From assembly GCF_014490485.1 (NCBI RefSeq), contig NZ_JACTVA010000020.1, positions 1 to 64,000 on the forward strand: 64,000 nt of DNA, in the 5' to 3' direction. Both the position numbers and the translations under genes were made by a program. The notes under the pieces were generated by a model. The model saw only the letters and a list, made by a program, of their open reading frames with translations, was not told where the DNA came from and did not search any database. Source of the DNA: Teichococcus aerophilus. GTDB taxonomy: Bacteria; Pseudomonadota; Alphaproteobacteria; Acetobacterales; Acetobacteraceae. Positions within the stretch are counted from its first letter, which is position 1. The number at the start of each line of letters is the position of its first letter. This document shows positions 57,386 to 64,000 of this stretch, one piece after another.

Positions 57386-57413
57386 TGTATTGGTCCGCAC
57401 GCCGCCGGACAAG
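57386..57413 (-). promoter_or_regulatory. Candidate RpoH (sigma-32) promoter of dnaK
   Basis: On the minus strand CTTGTCC (57413-57407), a 13-base spacer and CCAATACA (57393-57386). The layout matches heat-shock promoters (CTTG..., CCNAT-like -10) and equals the spacing in front of grpE. Confidence 0.45.
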
Positions 57414-57508
57414 GGCGGCATGCGGGCCATGCGTAAAAATTGTGCAGCCCGAGCGACTGCACCCGGATCAGGCGGCGCCCAAGCCCAGGCTTGGGGCCAC
57501 CTGGGCCG

Positions 57509-58084
57509 TCAGGCGGTCTCGGAGACGCCCTCGCCCGCCACCACCACCATGGCCGGCTTCAGCAGGCGGCCATTCAGCGTCCAGGCCGGGGTCCAGGCCT
57601 GGATGACGGTGCCGGCGGCCACGCCCTCCGGCGGCGGCTGCTGCGCCATTGCCTGGTGCAGCTCAGGGTCGAAAGGCTGGCCGGCGGGGTCGTGCTTCGC
57701 CACGCCATTGCGCTCCAGCACGGAGACGAAGGCGCGCTCCACACCCTCGAAGCCGCCGCGCAGCTTGGCCAGCAGCTCCGGCTCATCGTCCTGCGGCGCC
57801 GGCAGGGCATCCAGGCCACGGCGCAGGTTCTCGGCCGCTTCCACCACGTCGCGCGCGAACTTCGTCACGGCATATTGGCGGGCCTCGTCCACCTCCCGCT
57901 TCGTGCGGGTGCGCAGGTTCTGCATCTCGGCCTCCGAGCGCAGCCAGCGATCCTTCAGCTGCGCCACCTCGGCCTCCAGCTCCGCAATGCGGGCCAGGGT
58001 GTCGGCGGGCTGCTGCGGCTGCGCTTCGGTGGCCTCCGGCGGGGTCGTATGCTCGTTCATCAGGTGATCATTCTTCATGGTCAT
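57509..58084 (-). CDS. grpE: Nucleotide exchange factor GrpE
   Basis: DnaK exchange factor of up to 191 residues. The long coiled coil (ARIAELEAEVAQLKDRWLRSEAEMQNLRTRTKREVDEA) precedes the four-helix part (YAVTKFARDVVEAAENLRRGL) and a beta-domain ending GRLLKPAMVVVAGEGVSE. Three ATGs (58084, 58078, 58060) are possible starts. First gene of the minus-strand chaperone run. No hrcA lies upstream, which fits RpoH control. Confidence 0.93.
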   Translation of the reverse strand: MTMKNDHLMNEHTTPPEATEAQPQQPADTLARIAELEAEVAQLKDRWLRSEAEMQNLRTRTKREVDEARQYAVTKFARDVVEAAENLRRGLDALPAPQDDEPELLAKLRGGFEGVERAFVSVLERNGVAKHDPAGQPFDPELHQAMAQQPPPEGVAAGTVIQAWTPAWTLNGRLLKPAMVVVAGEGVSETA

Positions 58085-58116
58085 GGGGGGTCCGGGCAGA
58101 CCCGGTCAGGCACGAC

Positions 58117-58145
58117 ACCTAGGGGCTGCAACGCCCCGGAACAAG
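58117..58145 (-). promoter_or_regulatory. Candidate RpoH (sigma-32) promoter of grpE
   Basis: On the minus strand CTTGTTC (58145-58139), a 13-base spacer and CCCCTAGGT (58125-58117), about 33 bases before the grpE ATG. It has the same spacing as the dnaK candidate, which supports both. Confidence 0.45.
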
Positions 58146-58217
58146 TTATGCGAGCCACGCGCGGAAGGGGAGATGCCCTGTGAACGCGTGACCCCCGCTG
58201 GAGATCGGTGGGAGAAG

Positions 58218-58469
58218 GAAGGCCGGGGAAGGAACTCCCCGGGTCCCAATCTTTCTGTTTTCGAGTTTTGCGGCGGTGGCTGCCGGAGGACGCGGTCCTC
58301 GGAGACGGCTGGATACGCCGAAGGTCCTGGACCTCCAGCAACTGAAGGTTCAGCCCGCGGGACGCCATATTGAAAACCATAAAGCCGCGTCCGCTCCCAG
58401 CCCGGCAGCGCCAACGCCAAACTCGCAGAAAGAAAACAAGGGGCCCGGGGAATTCCTTCCCCGGCCTTC
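58218..58469 (-). repeat. Family A repeat between divergent genes (A11, reverse)
   Basis: A 252-bp reverse copy located between divergently transcribed grpE and hemH. It is the only family A copy not downstream of a gene. The left hairpin has a changed loop (GGGGAAGGAACTCCCC) and the central palindrome has decayed. It lies 110 bases upstream of the hemH start. Confidence 0.82.
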
Positions 58470-58577
58470 CCTTCCTCATCCGCGCAACCCCATGCATCCA
58501 CCAATTGCATCCCCAGGCGATGCCAGCGGCATGCGGCACCTTGACCCGGGCGCCTCCGGTGTCATTTCCACCCCATC

Positions 58578-59690
58578 ATGCAGCTCTCCTCCGCCCCCCG
58601 CCCGCGTGTTGCCATCGTGCTGTTCAACCTCGGGGGGCCTGATTCCCCCGAGGCGGTGCGCCCGTTCCTGGAAAACCTGTTCATGGACCCGGCCATCCTG
58701 CGGATGCCCGGCTTCATCCGGAAGCCCCTGGGCAAGTTCATCGCCTACCGCCGCACCAAGGCCGCGAGCGAGAACTATGCCATCCTCGGCGGCCGCTCCC
58801 CGCTGCTGCCGCTGACGGAGGAACAGGGCGCCGCGCTGCAGGACGCCCTGGCGCGGGACATGCCTGAGGCCGAGAGCCGCTGCTTCGTCGCCATGCGCTA
58901 CTGGCATCCGTTCTCGGACGCCGCGGCGCAGGCGGTGCAGGCATGGGGGGCGGACGAGGTGGTCTTGCTGCCGCTCTACCCGCAATTCTCCACCACCACG
59001 ACCGGCTCCTCCATCACCGCCTGGAACGATGCCTGCGCCAAGATCGGCCTGTCCCTGCCCACCCGCACACTGTGCTGCTGGCATTCGGACGACGCCTTCG
59101 CCGCCGCCACCGCCGCCATGCTGCGCAAGGCGTATGACGAGGCGCTGCCGCAGGTGCAGGGCGGCAAGAAGCTGCGCATCCTGTTCTCCGCCCACGGGCT
59201 GCCGGAGACGATCGTTAAGCAGGGCGACCCCTACCAGTGGCAGGTGGAGCGCAGCGTGGCCGCCGTAGCGGCGCAGCTGGGGATCGAGGGGCTGGACCAC
59301 CAGCTCTGCTACCAGTCCCGCGTCACGCCGCAGAAATGGCTCGGCCCCTCGACCGAGGAGGCGCTGGAGAAGGCGGCGAACGACAAGGTGGCCGTGCTGG
59401 TCCACCCCATCGCCTTCGTCTCCGAGCATTCGGAGACGCTGGTGGAGCTGGATGTCGAGTACAAGGAACTGGCCCACAAGCTGGGCGTACCCGGCTATTT
59501 CCGCGCCCCGGCGCAGAACAGCGACCCGGCCTTCATCAGCGCCCTCTCCGGCTTGGTGCTGCGGCTACGGGATGCGGGGGCGCGCACGCTGTGCTCCTTC
59601 GCCGGCGGGCGGCAATGCCCGAAGGTGCATTCCGGCTGCCCGCATACCGGGGTAAAAGCGCCGGCCACGCCCCGGAAGGTCGCCGCATGA
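58578..59690 (+). CDS. hemH: Ferrochelatase
   Basis: Terminal heme enzyme of 370 residues inserting iron into protoporphyrin IX. Motifs are VAIVLFNLGGPDSPEAVRPFLENLF, LLPLYPQFSTTTTGSS, ILFSAHGLPETIVKQGDPYQ (catalytic His), YQSRVTPQKWLGPSTEE and VLVHPIAFVSEHSETLVELD (Glu). The C terminus carries three cysteines (CSFAGGRQCPKVHSGCPH), a pattern that in some ferrochelatases binds a 2Fe-2S cluster. It overlaps the HAD gene by four bases (ATGA), forming hemH-HAD-hemJ. Confidence 0.96.
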   Translation: MQLSSAPRPRVAIVLFNLGGPDSPEAVRPFLENLFMDPAILRMPGFIRKPLGKFIAYRRTKAASENYAILGGRSPLLPLTEEQGAALQDALARDMPEAESRCFVAMRYWHPFSDAAAQAVQAWGADEVVLLPLYPQFSTTTTGSSITAWNDACAKIGLSLPTRTLCCWHSDDAFAAATAAMLRKAYDEALPQVQGGKKLRILFSAHGLPETIVKQGDPYQWQVERSVAAVAAQLGIEGLDHQLCYQSRVTPQKWLGPSTEEALEKAANDKVAVLVHPIAFVSEHSETLVELDVEYKELAHKLGVPGYFRAPAQNSDPAFISALSGLVLRLRDAGARTLCSFAGGRQCPKVHSGCPHTGVKAPATPRKVAA

Positions 59691-60346
59691 ACCACCCCCG
59701 CCCCGCCGCCGTGCTGTTCGACTGCGACGGCGTCCTGGCCGACAGCGAAATGCTGGTGAACGCCCTGGTGGCCGAGGACCTGACCGCCCGCGGCTGGCCC
59801 CTCAGCGCCGAGCAGTGCAAGGGTATCTTCCTCGGCCGCTCCATCCCCGACATGGTCCCGGTGGTCGAGCAGCAGGTCGGCCCCCTGCCGCGCGAGTGGG
59901 GGAACGAGCTCTCCCAGCTCATCGCCCGCCGCATGAAGCAGGAAACGCCACCGATGCCGGGTGCCGTGGCCGTGGTGCGTGCCCTGGTGGCCGCCGGCAT
60001 CCCCGTCGCCTGCGCCAGCAACTCGGGGCGGGAGGAGCTGGCGGCCAAGCTGGCCGGGCTCGGCCTGACCGAGGTGTTCGGCCCGCGCGTGTTTTCCTGG
60101 CAGGACGTGCCGCGCCCGAAGCCGGCGCCGGATATGTACCTGGCCGCCGCCGCCGCCTGCGGCGCCGCCCCGGCCGATTGCGTGGTGGTGGAGGACAGCG
60201 CCCTCGGCGCCCGCGCCGGCATCGCCGCCGGCTGCCGCGTGATGGGCTTCGCGCATGAGACGCCGCCCGCCCTGCTGGAAGCGGAAGGCGCCCGCCCCTT
60301 CCACAGCATGGCCGAGTTGCCCCGCCTGCTGGGCATCGCCGCATGA
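59687..60346 (+). CDS. HAD-superfamily phosphatase/phosphoglucomutase-like hydrolase
   Basis: HAD hydrolase (subfamily IA) of 219 residues. Motif I is LFDCDGVLADSE, motif II ACASNSGREEL, motif III RPKPAPDMYL and motif IV VVVEDSALGARAGIAAG. A helical cap lies between motifs I and II. These enzymes dephosphorylate small metabolites; the substrate is not visible. It is locked between hemH and hemJ by four-base overlaps on both sides. Confidence 0.88.
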   Translation: MNHPRPAAVLFDCDGVLADSEMLVNALVAEDLTARGWPLSAEQCKGIFLGRSIPDMVPVVEQQVGPLPREWGNELSQLIARRMKQETPPMPGAVAVVRALVAAGIPVACASNSGREELAAKLAGLGLTEVFGPRVFSWQDVPRPKPAPDMYLAAAAACGAAPADCVVVEDSALGARAGIAAGCRVMGFAHETPPALLEAEGARPFHSMAELPRLLGIAA

Positions 60347-60795
60347 CGATCGACGCGCTGGCCGGCGTCTATCCCTGGGTCAAGGCGCTGCACCTGATCT
60401 CGGTGATCGCCTGGATGGCAGGGATGTTCTACCTGCCGCGCCTCTACGTGTACCACACGCCCGCCCCCGCCGGCTCCGACCGCAGCGAGATGCTGAAGGT
60501 GATGGAGCGCCGCCTGCTGCGCGCCATCATCAACCCGGCGATGGCCGCCACCTGGCTGCTTGGCCTGTGCCTGGTGCTGACGCCCGGCGTCATCGACTGG
60601 TCGGCCGGCTGGTGGCACACCAAGCTGCTGAGCGTGCTGCTGATGTCCGGCCTGCACGGCCACCTCGCCGCCGCCCGCAAATCCTTTGAGCGGGACGAGC
60701 GCAAGCACTCGGAGCGCTACTGGCGCTTCGCGAACGAAGTGCCGACGGTGCTGATGGTGGTGATCGTGATCATGGTAATCGTTCGCCCGTTCTGA
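60343..60795 (+). CDS. hemJ: Protoporphyrinogen IX oxidase HemJ
   Basis: Membrane heme-synthesis enzyme of 150 residues with four predicted helices. The conserved heme-ligand region is WVKALHLISVIAWMAGMFYLPRLYVYH, with RRLLRAIINPAM, WHTKLLSVLLMSGLHG and RYWRFANEVPTVLMVVIVIMVIVRPF completing the family pattern. It makes protoporphyrin IX, the substrate of the ferrochelatase encoded two genes upstream. HemJ replaces oxygen-dependent HemY in many alphaproteobacteria. Confidence 0.94.
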   Translation: MTIDALAGVYPWVKALHLISVIAWMAGMFYLPRLYVYHTPAPAGSDRSEMLKVMERRLLRAIINPAMAATWLLGLCLVLTPGVIDWSAGWWHTKLLSVLLMSGLHGHLAAARKSFERDERKHSERYWRFANEVPTVLMVVIVIMVIVRPF

Positions 60796-60808
60796 GGGGC
60801 GTTGCGCT

Positions 60809-61215
60809 CCGGGGGCGCTGCCCCCGGCCCCCGCCGGGGTGGAAAGTCCACCCCGGACCCCGCTGGGTGTTTTTGCCTTTGGTCTGGACGGTTTCTTCTG
60901 CGCCGAGCTGTTGCTTCGCAGTCGGTTGACATGCCCCTGGCACTTTCCGCCCGGCTCCTGGCCACCACTTCCGGCGCACCGATTCTTCTATAAACTATTA
61001 TAAAACAGCATCTTGATGCATGCACGCCGCAGCTATTTTTAGCTGCCGTGCTTCAACCATGTCCGACCGCACGATGAACATCGTTGGTCGATCCAGCCTG
61101 CGACGATCACACTGTCAAACACAGCGACAAACCCCGCCAAGGCACTCCTGAAAATGGGTTCCCAAAGGCCTCAGGCCTGCGGCAGGGCGAGTTTGAGAGG
61201 GGCAGCGCCCCTCTC
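60809..61215. repeat. Family B repeat, long copy (B3)
   Basis: About 407 bp between convergent hemJ and DUF2125 genes. The left end is CCGGGGGCGCTGCCCCCGG, then CCGGGGTGGAAAGTCCACCCCGG context and a TGTTTTTGCC tract. The right end is a perfect hairpin GAGAGGGGC-AGC-GCCCCTCTC at 61195-61215. The AT-rich middle (60985-61015) holds TATAAA-like boxes and a stem-loop. Confidence 0.68.
61022..61051. other. AT-loop stem-loop inside B3
   Basis: GCACG-CC-GCAGCTA-TTTT-TAGCTGC-CGTGC: a 12-bp stem with a two-base bulge and a TTTT loop. It follows an AT-rich tract with two TATAAA-like boxes. It could be an unrecognised small RNA or an inner part of the repeat. Confidence 0.35.
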
Positions 61216-61245
61216 AATCAACGGCCGGGCAAGAAGACCCGCCCC

Positions 61246-62280
61246 TCAGCGCCACTCCACCGTCTGAAGCTGCATCAGCGGAAAGCGGGCCACCGAAAGG
61301 GTCCGGTCCTGCACCGCCACCGGTAGTTCGATCACCGGGGAGCCCCCGCCGGGGTCCAGACGCGTCAGCAGCGGCAGCACGCGGCGCACCGTGTAGGCGG
61401 TCCGGGTGGGGATGGCGCCGCTGGCGGTCAGGGCATCCAGCGTCGCGGTGGGGTTGGCCACGCGCACGGTGCCGGCGCCGCTGGGCTGCAGGGCGTCGTC
61501 CAGCGCCAGGCTGGCGGCGGCGCTGACGGCGGTGGGGCCCCAGCGCAGCGTCAGGCCTTTCACCTCTACCCGGCCGCCGGCATCGCGCCACAGCGCGACG
61601 CGGCGGGGCAGCGGGCCGGCTGCGTCCAGCGGGCCGGAAATGGCGGCATCCAGCGTCAGGTCATCGATGCGGGGGCCGAAGGCGGGGCTGGGGGGCAGCA
61701 GGTGATCCGGCAGCGTCAGGCCGCGTATCCGCAGCGTCAGCCCCAGCGGCTGGCCGGCGGGGGCATCGAAGCCCAGTTGGGCGGTGGGGAGCAGGATGGT
61801 GCCGATGGACGTCTGCAACTCCGCCGACTCGGCCCGGACGCTGCCGGCGGTGGGAGGGGCCTGGCCGTTCAGCAGCACCTCGCCTTGCAGGCTGGCGGTG
61901 CGCAGCGGCATGGAGGGCCCGGCCAGCGCCAGTTGCTGCGCGCCCTCGGCCGACCAGTGCAGCAGGTTCAGCGCCCGGGGCGAGACCGAGAGCGTCACCG
62001 CCTCCGCCTGCCAGGCCACGGAGCCGGTGGCGAGGCCGAAGCCCGGCAGGCGAAGGCTGGCCGCCCAGGGCCAGCCGCCGCGCTGGGGCGGGCCGTATTC
62101 CACCTGCCAGCCCTGGGCGCGGCGCTGGGCCGCCCAGGCCTCCAGCCCTTGCTGGATCTGCCCGGCCATCCAGGACAGCGCCGCCGCGTGGGCGCCGGCC
62201 AGGGCCACCACCGCCAGCAGCAGGAACAGGGGCCAACGGCGCCGGCGGCGCGGCTGATGTGGGATCGCGGGGGCCGACAT
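61246..62280 (-). CDS. DUF2125 domain protein
   Basis: Alphaproteobacterial protein of 344 residues with one N-terminal membrane helix (WPLFLLLAVVALAGAHAAALSW) after a basic stretch HQPRRRRR, so it is anchored in the inner membrane facing the periplasm. The DUF2125 body is beta-rich (LRLPGFGLATGSVAWQAEAVTLSVSPRALNLLHW). Function unknown; the fold may resemble AsmA-like lipid-handling proteins, which is inference. Divergent from the ChaC-like gene by about 50 bp. Confidence 0.82.
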   Translation of the reverse strand: MSAPAIPHQPRRRRRWPLFLLLAVVALAGAHAAALSWMAGQIQQGLEAWAAQRRAQGWQVEYGPPQRGGWPWAASLRLPGFGLATGSVAWQAEAVTLSVSPRALNLLHWSAEGAQQLALAGPSMPLRTASLQGEVLLNGQAPPTAGSVRAESAELQTSIGTILLPTAQLGFDAPAGQPLGLTLRIRGLTLPDHLLPPSPAFGPRIDDLTLDAAISGPLDAAGPLPRRVALWRDAGGRVEVKGLTLRWGPTAVSAAASLALDDALQPSGAGTVRVANPTATLDALTASGAIPTRTAYTVRRVLPLLTRLDPGGGSPVIELPVAVQDRTLSVARFPLMQLQTVEWR

Positions 62281-62329
62281 GCCCGCTTGCGGCTTCCGGG
62301 TGCTCACGCCTGGGGATATAGCGCGTGAC

Positions 62330-62977
62330 ATGCCCGCGCGCATGGCTCCGCTGACGAACCCGGCCACACCGAACCAGGACCCGCTTCCACAGGCGCCGCT
62401 GGAGCCTGTCTGGCCCGGCCTGTCCGCCTCGGACGCCGCGCTGCTGGACCCGGACGGGCATCTCTACGTGTTCGGCTACGGCTCGCTGATCTGGAAGCCG
62501 GGCTTCGCGCATGTGGGCCAGCACCCGGCGCTGCTGCGCGGCTTCCACCGGCGCTTCTGCATCTGGTCCCGCTCCTACCGCGGCACGCCGGAGGCACCGG
62601 GGCTGGTGCTGGGCCTGGCAAAGGGCGGCGCCTGCCGTGGCGTCGCCTTCCGCGTGGCGGCCGCGCAGGCGGCCGAGGTGCTCGCCTACCTGGATGAGCG
62701 GGAGATGACCGGCGGCGTGTATCACCGCCGCCGGGTGCCCCTGCGGCTGTTGGACAGTGGTGAGACCAGGCAGGCCGTCGCCTTCGTGGCCGACCGCCGC
62801 GCCGCCGCCTACTGCGCCAGCCTGACGCCGGAGGCGATGGCGGCGGCGATCGCGCGCGGCCATGGCATCATGGGGCCGAACCGCGAATACCTGCTGAACA
62901 CGGTGGCGCATCTGCGCGAGATGGGTGTGCGCGATGCCGGGCTGGACCGCGTCGCGGCCTTGCTGCCGGTGAGGTAA
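62330..62977 (+). CDS. ChaC-type gamma-glutamylcyclotransferase
   Basis: Glutathione-degrading enzyme of about 215 residues that releases 5-oxoproline. The substrate loop is VFGYGSLIWKPGF, followed by FCIWSRSYRGTPEAPGLVLGL. The catalytic Glu lies in YLDEREMTGGVYHRR. MGPNREYLLNTVAHLREMGVRD is the family C terminus. Start at 62330 or 62342; the first is used. Its 3' side faces the DnaA-box region. Confidence 0.9.
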   Translation: MPARMAPLTNPATPNQDPLPQAPLEPVWPGLSASDAALLDPDGHLYVFGYGSLIWKPGFAHVGQHPALLRGFHRRFCIWSRSYRGTPEAPGLVLGLAKGGACRGVAFRVAAAQAAEVLAYLDEREMTGGVYHRRRVPLRLLDSGETRQAVAFVADRRAAAYCASLTPEAMAAAIARGHGIMGPNREYLLNTVAHLREMGVRDAGLDRVAALLPVR

Positions 62978-62989
62978 GCGGCTGGTTGG

Positions 62990-63265
62990 GCACAATTTTG
63001 CCCACAGGCCGGTTGGAGCGGGAAAATTATCCACATCGGCTTCCGCCCTTCCCTGTGGCCCGGGCGACACACTGCGACCCATCCACAGGAACGAAGGATG
63101 AAAATCCTTATTTTCTAATGAGTTAGAGAAAAAATCGTCTCGCTGCGGCTTGGTTTTTCAGGCTTTCGCACCGCAGGAATCGAAGCGTTGCAGGGCTTTA
63201 GGACCTGTCCTTGCAAAGGCCTGCCAATGCCTTCCGCGCGTTATCCCACAGAATTATCCACAAGC
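62990..63265. other. Candidate chromosomal replication origin (oriC)
   Basis: AT-rich gap with two perfect DnaA boxes, TTATCCACA at 63027-63035 and 63254-63262. Near-boxes are TTGCCCACA (62998-63006) and CCATCCACA (63079-63087), and TTATCCCACA lies at 63241-63250. Between them is the AT-richest part (63088-63140) with AAGGAT-GAAA-ATCCTT and a TTTTCTAA/TTAGAGAAAA partial inverted repeat, a plausible unwinding element. The neighbourhood (rho, hemH, hemJ) resembles alphaproteobacterial origins, although hemE, parAB and dnaA are not in view. Confidence 0.5.
63093..63118 (+). terminator. Small hairpin in the AT-rich part of the DnaA-box region
   Basis: AAGGAT-GAAA-ATCCTT followed by ATTTTC. It could terminate the ChaC-like transcript about 115 bases after its stop, or be part of the unwinding element. 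Confidence 0.35.
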
Positions 63266-64000
63266 CGGGCATAACCCGGCGGCAGCAGCCTTTCGCTCTC
63301 CGTCTCGATCACATCCTGCATCCGTGCCAGCAGCACGGCACGCGGCAGGCCCTGCGGCAAAGGCGGCAGGATGGCCACCGTCAACGTGCCCGGGCGCTTG
63401 GCGAAGGCGCGCTTGCCCCAGAACATGCCGCTATCGGTCGCCACCGGCACGATCGGCCGGCCGACCGCCGCGCCCAGCGCCACCACGCCGGGGAGGTACG
63501 GCACGCGCTGGCCAGGGGCGGTGCGGGTGCCCTCGGGGAAGATGATGATCTGGGAGCCCTCGGCGGCGGCGGCGCTGGCTTCCCGCACCATCCGCTTCAG
63601 CGCGCTGGCGCCGCCGGCACGGTCCACCGCCACGGCGCCGTATTTGCGCGCCAGGGTGCCCCACACCGGAATCCGCAGCAGCTCCTGCTTCAGCACGTAG
63701 ACGGGGTCCGGCAACAGCGCCAGCCAGACGACGGTATCGAAGGCCGACTGGTGCTTGGCCGCGATCACCGCCGGGCCGGGCGGCAGGTTCTCCATCCCCG
63801 TCACCCGCAGGCGGATGCCGCAGACCACGCGCAGCACCCACAGGATCAGGTACGCCCATCCCTTCACGTAGCGGCGCGCCCAGCGCCGGGGGAAGGGCAG
63901 CAGCAACATGCCGCCCAGCACGCACAGCGCGGTCAGGACGAAGAACAGCGCGTTGAACAGCGCCGAACGCAACAGGGTCAGCAGGCCCGTCGGTGCAGGG
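63241..64000 (-). CDS. 1-Acylglycerol-3-phosphate acyltransferase (PlsC-like), 5' end may lie outside window
   Basis: Membrane acyltransferase converting lysophosphatidic acid to phosphatidic acid. The HX4D motif is AKHQSAFDTVVW, the substrate-binding motif FPEGTR, and VPVATDSGMFWGKRAF is also typical. An N-terminal membrane segment (ALFFVLTALCVLGGMLLLPF) is present. A TTG codon at 63972 is the first usable start inside the window, but the frame stays open to the edge (PTGLLTLLRSALFN), so the true start may be upstream. The last codons overlap a perfect DnaA box. Confidence 0.88.
   Translation of the reverse strand, partial: PAPTGLLTLLRSALFNALFFVLTALCVLGGMLLLPFPRRWARRYVKGWAYLILWVLRVVCGIRLRVTGMENLPPGPAVIAAKHQSAFDTVVWLALLPDPVYVLKQELLRIPVWGTLARKYGAVAVDRAGGASALKRMVREASAAAAEGSQIIIFPEGTRTAPGQRVPYLPGVVALGAAVGRPIVPVATDSGMFWGKRAFAKRPGTLTVAILPPLPQGLPRAVLLARMQDVIETESERLLPPGYARLVDNSVG

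Noticed and set aside
62990-63265. CtrA binding sites in the DnaA-box region
   Set aside because: No TTAA-N7-TTAA pair is present.

Overview
The window is about 70% GC chromosomal DNA from an alphaproteobacterium. The best guess is a Roseomonas-like member of the Acetobacteraceae. This rests on gene content: orphan Bug/TctC-type binding proteins, a urt-ure urea locus, DUF2125, DUF1674, HemJ next to ferrochelatase, and rho in the same neighbourhood. No rRNA, tRNA, transposase, integrase, phage gene or CRISPR array was found.

Layout. 1-12.4 kb: the tail of a probable DEAD-box helicase, glutaryl-CoA dehydrogenase, a MarR-controlled EmrAB-type efflux operon, a peroxiredoxin, YqgE/AlgH, an altronate-dehydratase-family enzyme, and a four-gene acyl-CoA operon (GST, CoA-transferase, CMD protein, enoyl-CoA hydratase). 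12.8-17.9 kb: a GntR/UTRA regulator, two Bug proteins, a flavin reductase and an MBL hydrolase. 18.2-33.3 kb: a urea island with urtABCDE (import), a divergent NCS1-transporter/hybrid-histidine-kinase fusion plus LuxR-type response regulator (probable sensing), and ureDABCEFG (hydrolysis). 33.7-38.6 kb: a secreted alpha/beta hydrolase and a sugar-acid set (FAH hydrolase, SDR, IlvD/Edd dehydratase). 39-53.5 kb: housekeeping genes (csp, htpX, tadA, rluB, rsmD, trmB, metK, dapB, rho) mixed with small unknowns. 54-64 kb: grpE-dnaK-dnaJ, hemH-HAD-hemJ, DUF2125, ChaC and PlsC. Between ChaC and PlsC lies an AT-rich gap with two perfect DnaA boxes that could be the chromosomal origin.

The most unusual non-coding feature is a set of intergenic repeats. 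Family A has twelve copies, most of them 242-261 bp. Each end is a GC-rich hairpin followed by a T-rich tract facing inward, so each copy looks like a mobile bidirectional terminator. Eleven of the twelve lie just downstream of a gene; one sits between divergent genes. Family B (three copies) and family C (two copies) are different palindromic elements. One stretch is shared between a family A copy and a family B copy, which suggests recombination between them.

The most interesting protein is the 1106-residue transporter-kinase fusion. It has a cysteine-rich linker, and a perfect TACGTCA-N2-TGACGTA inverted repeat sits in the divergent promoter region it shares with urtA. Together these suggest a dedicated urea or nitrogen-source transceptor circuit.
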